Shown here in pieces: positions 41,525 through 45,399 of a DNA stretch of 45,399 nucleotides; within the stretch, counting starts at the first letter, position 1, and every line of letters begins with the position of its first letter. A program made the position numbers and the translations under genes. Under the pieces are notes generated by a model. That model saw nothing but the letters and a program-made list of their open reading frames with translations, was not told the DNA's origin and made no database searches. This DNA is from a virus. The DNA lies in the IMG/VR virus record IMGVR_UViG_3300046718_000391, positions 1 to 45,399 of that record; one strand, 5' to 3'.

Positions 41525-41535
41525 AAACATGAATT

Positions 41536-41610
41536 TGCGGGGTGGAACAGTGGTAGTTCAAGGGCCTCATAAACCCTTTGTCGCAGGTTCGATTCCTGCC
41601 CCCGCACCCA
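41536..41610 (+). tRNA. tRNA with CAU anticodon, initiator-like
   Basis: 75 nt with encoded CCA. Acceptor TGCGGGG/CCCCGCA (7 pairs), D-arm GAAC/GTTC with loop AGTGGTA, anticodon loop CTCATAA (CAT at 41568-41570), T-arm GCAGG/CCTGC with loop TTCGATT. Purine 11-pyrimidine 24 (A-T) and GGG/CCC in the anticodon stem recall initiator tRNA, but those pairs are shifted by one and the last stem pair (C-A) is a mismatch; the first acceptor pair is T-A rather than mismatched; the discriminator is C. It could be initiator, elongator Met or an Ile2 tRNA needing lysidine. Confidence 0.85.
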
Positions 41611-41621
41611 ATTTCTGACTT

Positions 41622-41993
41622 ATGCCTCTCGAAGTTGATTTAACGGAGCTGGATAACCCAACGCGCCAGAGCATTCACCGGCTTGTAGCGGACGAGGGCA
41701 GCTTCCAAATCATGCAGGCGCGATTGCGGCAGGAGGGCATTGCAAAATTCTATCGCGATAATCAGCCGCGCAGTATCGAGGGCGTGGGTGAACAGACGAT
41801 GGCGATTGATCCGTTCTGGATCGGGTATTTCAACGCGATGCATCGGCGGCAGGTGTGGGCGGATCCTGACTTCCGCAAATGGCTGACGAAGGAGGATGAC
41901 GTGTTCAGGGTAAAATCGCGGAGCGGCAAACTCCAAGTTGGTTGGGTGCCATCAAGCGAGCGGTCAACTTTCCACAAGAGTTACGAGCTGTGA
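41622..41993 (+). CDS. Hypothetical connector-region protein
   Basis: 123 aa, 11 bp after the tRNA. Begins with a helix (DNPTRQSIHRLVADEGSFQI) and ends beta-rich (DVFRVKSRSGKLQVGWVPSS). Small proteins of similar length between capsid and adaptor genes often belong to the head-tail interface. The stop overlaps the GTG of the adaptor gene (GTGA). Confidence 0.55.
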   Translation: MPLEVDLTELDNPTRQSIHRLVADEGSFQIMQARLRQEGIAKFYRDNQPRSIEGVGEQTMAIDPFWIGYFNAMHRRQVWADPDFRKWLTKEDDVFRVKSRSGKLQVGWVPSSERSTFHKSYEL

Positions 41994-43030
41994 CAACTGT
42001 TGATTACTACGATGTGTTGCAGGCCTGCGCGGACTTGTGCTCGATGGACCGTGAGAACATCGGCACGCGTGAGCAGGCGATATTGCGGGGCCTGATTAGC
42101 AAGCGGCTGAGGACGGCCTGGGAGAATCAGGACTGGCCGGACCTGCGCCGAACGGAGAAGAGGTATTTCCGTGACTGGTATAGCAATGCCACGGCTTACA
42201 ACCCCGGGGATGAAGTCTATTACACGGCGACGCAGAAGTATTATCAATGCGTAGCGGCGACGACAGGCAACGCACCGGCTGATGGCAGCGCTCATACTCA
42301 GTTTGCTTATTGGGCTGATGCGGCGGTAAGCAGGGTGGCGGATGATTACACTAACGCCAAAGGATACGTGCCGGGCGATTTGGCTTACTACTGGACGACG
42401 GATGCGGTTTACCAGTGCATCGCGAACAGCACGGGAAACCTGCCGACAGATACGACCCACTGGGGGCTGCTCAATAAATACCAGCGATATGTAAGCCTGG
42501 ACCAGACTTTGAACGGGGTAGAGCAAACGCCAATGGGGACAATCCTGCGGGTGTGGGACAAGGACCCTGATGCTTACAAGGATGCGACCGAGCTGCTGAA
42601 GGGCAGGAAGGCAAGTCTGAACCATTGGGGTGTGCAGGTGGATAAGGATGTGCCGTTTGTGTGGATCACGTTCCGGCTGCGGGTGCCGGTGCTCTACGGC
42701 GGCAAGTGGAACGCGGCGGCAGGGTATCTCGCTGACCAGCAGGTTTATTACCGGAGCGCAGCGCTGAACGGCAACTTCTACACCAACACGGGCGCGGCCA
42801 TGCCGGGCGAAAGCCCCGAGACTAACCCCGAGAAGTGGACGCTGGTAGAAATCCCCGCCGAGTTTCGGGGCTATTTGGAATTTGCAGCAGCGAGCGATTT
42901 CTTGCTGCCGCAAGGAGAAGATGAAGCTGGACCCTTGCGGGGTCTAGCCGAGGGATTGCTCGCGGACCGGGCTGGTGTGCTCTGTGGGCAGGAATCGCAG
43001 AACCAGAGAACCGAAGTAATGACGAGATAA
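41990..43030 (+). CDS. Head-tail adaptor-like protein with chitin-binding-like modules
   Basis: 346 aa starting with GTG 41990 inside the previous stop. The N-terminal helical part (VLQACADLCSMDRENIGTRE, then SKRLRTAWENQDWPDLRRTE) is typical of podovirus adaptors. Two close modules follow, each with Y-x-PGD-x-x-YY, then YQC-x-A-x-TGN-x-P and a Trp (about residues 62-115 and 120-165), and a third, more distant one (about 240-280). They resemble carbohydrate-binding modules of the CBM5/12 chitin-binding type. The C-terminal part returns to a structural pattern (FAAASDFLLPQGEDEAG). Adaptor function is inferred from order. Confidence 0.6.
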   Translation: MTTVDYYDVLQACADLCSMDRENIGTREQAILRGLISKRLRTAWENQDWPDLRRTEKRYFRDWYSNATAYNPGDEVYYTATQKYYQCVAATTGNAPADGSAHTQFAYWADAAVSRVADDYTNAKGYVPGDLAYYWTTDAVYQCIANSTGNLPTDTTHWGLLNKYQRYVSLDQTLNGVEQTPMGTILRVWDKDPDAYKDATELLKGRKASLNHWGVQVDKDVPFVWITFRLRVPVLYGGKWNAAAGYLADQQVYYRSAALNGNFYTNTGAAMPGESPETNPEKWTLVEIPAEFRGYLEFAAASDFLLPQGEDEAGPLRGLAEGLLADRAGVLCGQESQNQRTEVMTR

Positions 43031-43035
43031 AACCT

Positions 43036-43386
43036 ATGGGCAGCTATAATCCGAGAGTTTCAGGCAGCGAATCGACACTGACCGCCGTTTCGATTGATAG
43101 AGTTGAAGGAATCGTCCCATGCCGATTGTTCTTCGCTACTTTCTTTAATGGGACGGCTGGTGTGCTCTATCTACAGGTCTTTGATTCTGCAACCACCATA
43201 CCCAACGGGCAGCAATGCGTTATGTCCGTTGCCATCCCCGCTGGAAGCACCGGAGGCCTGGACTATGCGACGGGCAAACCAATAAAGACCGGGTTGTCAG
43301 TGTGGCTCTCATCGACGCCCATGCTTAAAACCGGGATCGGCTTTGGCCAAAACACCATCCTCGATGTGGGATACAGAATCTCGTAA
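43036..43386 (+). CDS. Small beta-rich virion protein
   Basis: 116 aa. Beta-sandwich type (ESTLTAVSIDRVEGIVPCRL, then GVLYLQVFDSATTIPNGQQC, PIKTGLSVWLSSTP). Proteins of this length and look are encoded in many tail modules and often decorate the capsid or sit at the base of fibres. It begins 5 bp after the adaptor stop and ends 4 bp before the tail-spike gene. Confidence 0.6.
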   Translation: MGSYNPRVSGSESTLTAVSIDRVEGIVPCRLFFATFFNGTAGVLYLQVFDSATTIPNGQQCVMSVAIPAGSTGGLDYATGKPIKTGLSVWLSSTPMLKTGIGFGQNTILDVGYRIS

Positions 43387-43390
43387 CGAT

Positions 43391-45399
43391 ATGAAAAAAC
43401 TAATCATTCTAGGTATGGTGCTGGCGCTATCTGCGCTGGTGTGGAGCGCATTTGGGGCGGCGACTGGCGGCGTTTCGGTGTCGCCGGGAACTGGTTACGG
43501 CGCAAAGGTGTCGCAAAGCACGGACGCGCTCTCGCTGATTCAGGCCTTGGGCACGCCGACGAATCAGGCGCAGGCCATGGCTGAGACTTACATCCAACGG
43601 GCCAAGATTGTTTCATTCGCGGGGCGGCAGTTTGTGCATGCGTTTGTGAATGGCGCGGCCAATGTCAGCGGGTTGGGTGTGACGAACTTGCTCGACTTCG
43701 CGTTCTACCGTAAGGGGCTGCAATTGCCGTATGGCAATCCCGTTTCGATGCTAAGCACGGGGATGGTTTATGGAACGGTGAATCGAAGGCTGGGCGGGTT
43801 CCAGATTTTCAATCGTCCAAACAACGCAGGCTATACGACGAACTGGTTCTATCACACGAACCTGCCGCCAACGACAACGCGGACGCTGATCATCTGGTTT
43901 CAGGGCGATGCGATTAGTGGGACCGGTGCAGGAGACACCGGTCTGATGCCGTTTCAATTGCGAGCAACGGCGGCTGTGGGTGTGAACGCTCAAACTCAGA
44001 TGGGTTTATATCACGCTGGCGGTATTGGATACGGCGGTTATATCTACAACGGCACTATTCAAGACATTGACGGCGTGCAAAACGCTTATCCCGGTTGCGG
44101 GGTGAACAACGTGGGGCCGAACAACTGGGAGCTGAGCATAGCTTGCGTGGGGTTCGCAAGCGGGGTGGGTGTGAACAGTGTGGTCAATGTGGTTAAAGAT
44201 TTTGACTGCAATACGGCTACTTCTGATGGTGTTAGCACTTCAACATCGTGCCGCCGCTGGATGCCCTATAACTACACGGTGACGGACCAGTGCTCAGCTG
44301 CGCCTGTAGAAATCAATTTCGGCAGTCGCATGGATAACAACACGTATGGGTGGTGCGGACTGATTATCGGCTGGGCCTATTTTGACTTAAACCTTTCCCC
44401 GGCGCAGATGCAGGCGGTGAATCTACTACTTCCCCGGGTGGGCCTGGTCGTGGGTGGCGACAGCAAGACTGTGCCTTCAAATGTTAACTGGGCGCAATGG
44501 CTGGAACAGTCGCCGGAAGGTTGGGGGATGCTTTCGACGCTTACCAACTCAGCCGGTGGTGGGCTATTGACGGCAATTGCCAACAATGGAGGCGATAGCA
44601 TTGAGAAGCGTTACCCATCGGACATAGCCAGCTTAAATAAGGCGGCGGGATTTGAGTATTCAACGTTTCCCGTGGTGTGGGCGGCATATCGGGCGGGGCA
44701 TAATGACTTCTTTGGCCCGGGAATCGCAACGCAGGTTGGAGGCGATAACGCGTTTGTTGCGATAACGAATATGTGGCAGCAGTTCCGCAATCAGGGCTGG
44801 AAGGTGTTGGGGTGGACAGTTGACCGAACCTCGACAACGGACAGCGCTGGCGGACTTAACAAGGCAATTCTCAGCCAGCTCAATGGCCGGATCCGGCGCG
44901 ATGCGTATCTGTGTGATGCCTTGGTGGATTGTGAGCGGGAATATGTTGTCCACTTTGGAGCCACGCCTTACACGATTGGCGCACTGTATAACGGTGATCA
45001 AGTGCATGACAGCACGGGCGGGCGGTTTTGGCTGGGCACGAACATCGTTGACAGGATAATGCCGATCAGCCTGGGCTATGAATATCCGCCGCAGATGTTG
45101 GACCCGCAGGATGTGGCGCTCAATACGCCTAACCCACTAACGACGGTGGCGACGGCGGACCAAACCTCCATCGTGAACACAATGGCAGCGGCGAAGATGA
45201 TGTATTTGCAGGTGGGTGGCGGACGCTACGCAATCGAGGGCGTGCTTTATGTGAACCAGTCTACCGCTGGCGAAGGCCTGCAAATTGACTGGAACGGAGG
45301 CACGGCAACGGCGACGACTTTCCGCATGCATTGCATGTTCAACGATTCATCAGCGGCGAGCGTGCTTTCCAACACAGTGACGGCATTGGGCACGGCGCA
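43391..45399 (+). CDS. Tail spike with signal peptide and SGNH/GDSL hydrolase domain (continues at 128-302)
   Basis: 727 aa after joining the contig ends. Residues 1-23 look like a Sec signal peptide (MKKLIILGMVLALSALVWSA), uncommon for a virion protein. The next 320 residues are beta-rich, with a possible lectin/LamG-like domain (TRTLIIWFQGDA, AYFDLNLSPAQMQ). An SGNH hydrolase follows: GDSKT with serine 358, GHND with asparagine 438 and DQVHD with aspartate 536 and histidine 539, the expected catalytic set. The C-terminus is a fibre-type beta domain. It would cleave ester groups, perhaps O-acetyl groups, on surface polysaccharide. Clustered cysteines near residues 226-315 may form disulfides, in keeping with export. 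Function as spike is inferred from position and C-terminus. Confidence 0.8.
   Translation, partial: MKKLIILGMVLALSALVWSAFGAATGGVSVSPGTGYGAKVSQSTDALSLIQALGTPTNQAQAMAETYIQRAKIVSFAGRQFVHAFVNGAANVSGLGVTNLLDFAFYRKGLQLPYGNPVSMLSTGMVYGTVNRRLGGFQIFNRPNNAGYTTNWFYHTNLPPTTTRTLIIWFQGDAISGTGAGDTGLMPFQLRATAAVGVNAQTQMGLYHAGGIGYGGYIYNGTIQDIDGVQNAYPGCGVNNVGPNNWELSIACVGFASGVGVNSVVNVVKDFDCNTATSDGVSTSTSCRRWMPYNYTVTDQCSAAPVEINFGSRMDNNTYGWCGLIIGWAYFDLNLSPAQMQAVNLLLPRVGLVVGGDSKTVPSNVNWAQWLEQSPEGWGMLSTLTNSAGGGLLTAIANNGGDSIEKRYPSDIASLNKAAGFEYSTFPVVWAAYRAGHNDFFGPGIATQVGGDNAFVAITNMWQQFRNQGWKVLGWTVDRTSTTDSAGGLNKAILSQLNGRIRRDAYLCDALVDCEREYVVHFGATPYTIGALYNGDQVHDSTGGRFWLGTNIVDRIMPISLGYEYPPQMLDPQDVALNTPNPLTTVATADQTSIVNTMAAAKMMYLQVGGGRYAIEGVLYVNQSTAGEGLQIDWNGGTATATTFRMHCMFNDSSAASVLSNTVTALGTA
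45273..45399. repeat. Terminal direct repeat (contig overlap), right copy
   Basis: Identical to bases 1-127. It lies within the tail-spike gene and keeps its frame, so the genome is circular or circularly permuted and the contig was opened at an arbitrary point. Confidence 0.93.

Noticed and set aside
41981-42913. 310-codon open frame on the minus strand
   Set aside because: Antisense to the adaptor-like gene; composition is that of a shadow frame.

Overview
The window is the complete genome of a temperate, short-tailed (podovirus-like) phage, given as a circular contig opened inside a tail-spike gene. Bases 1-127 are identical to bases 45273-45399, so the unique genome is 45,272 bp and the spike gene (43391 to the end) continues through the origin to position 302. 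The virion set is TerL, a ~770-aa portal, scaffold, an SU10-like major capsid protein, a head-tail adaptor, a ~796-aa nozzle-like protein, fibres/spike and three large ejection-type proteins. No tape measure, sheath or major tail-tube protein is seen, which fits a podovirus. A tyrosine integrase and an attP built on the 3' half of a proline tRNA gene show it is temperate. The host is not certain. A lipoprotein at 34589-34999 carries a C-terminal signature typical of secreted Verrucomicrobiota proteins, so a verrucomicrobial host is my best guess.

Layout (circular order). (A) 24808-25004 is a divergent control region. (B) Leftward from it, 24807 to 19806, runs an operon of about 14 small genes, most joined by ATGA/GTGA overlaps. 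They encode HTH regulators, many zinc-ribbon proteins and unknowns, and the operon ends at a bidirectional terminator shared with the integrase. (C) Rightward, 25005-31327, are an Xis-like HTH protein, other HTH proteins, a lambda-O-like initiator with a palindrome-rich candidate origin inside its gene, a DnaB helicase, a RyR-domain protein, a MazG-like pyrophosphatase and small proteins. (D) 31331-43386 is the packaging and head module: TerL, an accessory block with a lipoprotein and an HNH nuclease, portal, a hairpin-rich spacer, scaffold, capsid, a terminator, a CAU-anticodon tRNA, and connector proteins. (E) 43391 through the origin to 6874 holds the tail and ejection genes. (F) 6871-17556 is one 3561-aa polyvalent gene with an adenine methyltransferase, a Strawberry-notch-type helicase, a zincin and an LPD38-like domain. 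(G) 17593-19751 holds small membrane proteins, attP and the integrase.

Working model: lysogeny versus replication is decided at the divergent region. The initiator and DnaB replicate the DNA, and TerL packages it through the portal. The ejection proteins, including the DarB-like giant protein, probably enter the cell with the DNA and protect or remodel it. The most unusual features are a 121-codon reading frame with its own ribosome-binding site nested in an alternative frame of the giant gene, a 22-bp arm-site unit found at three places, the internal origin candidate, an initiator-like phage tRNA, and a signal peptide on the SGNH-hydrolase tail spike. No endolysin could be recognised.
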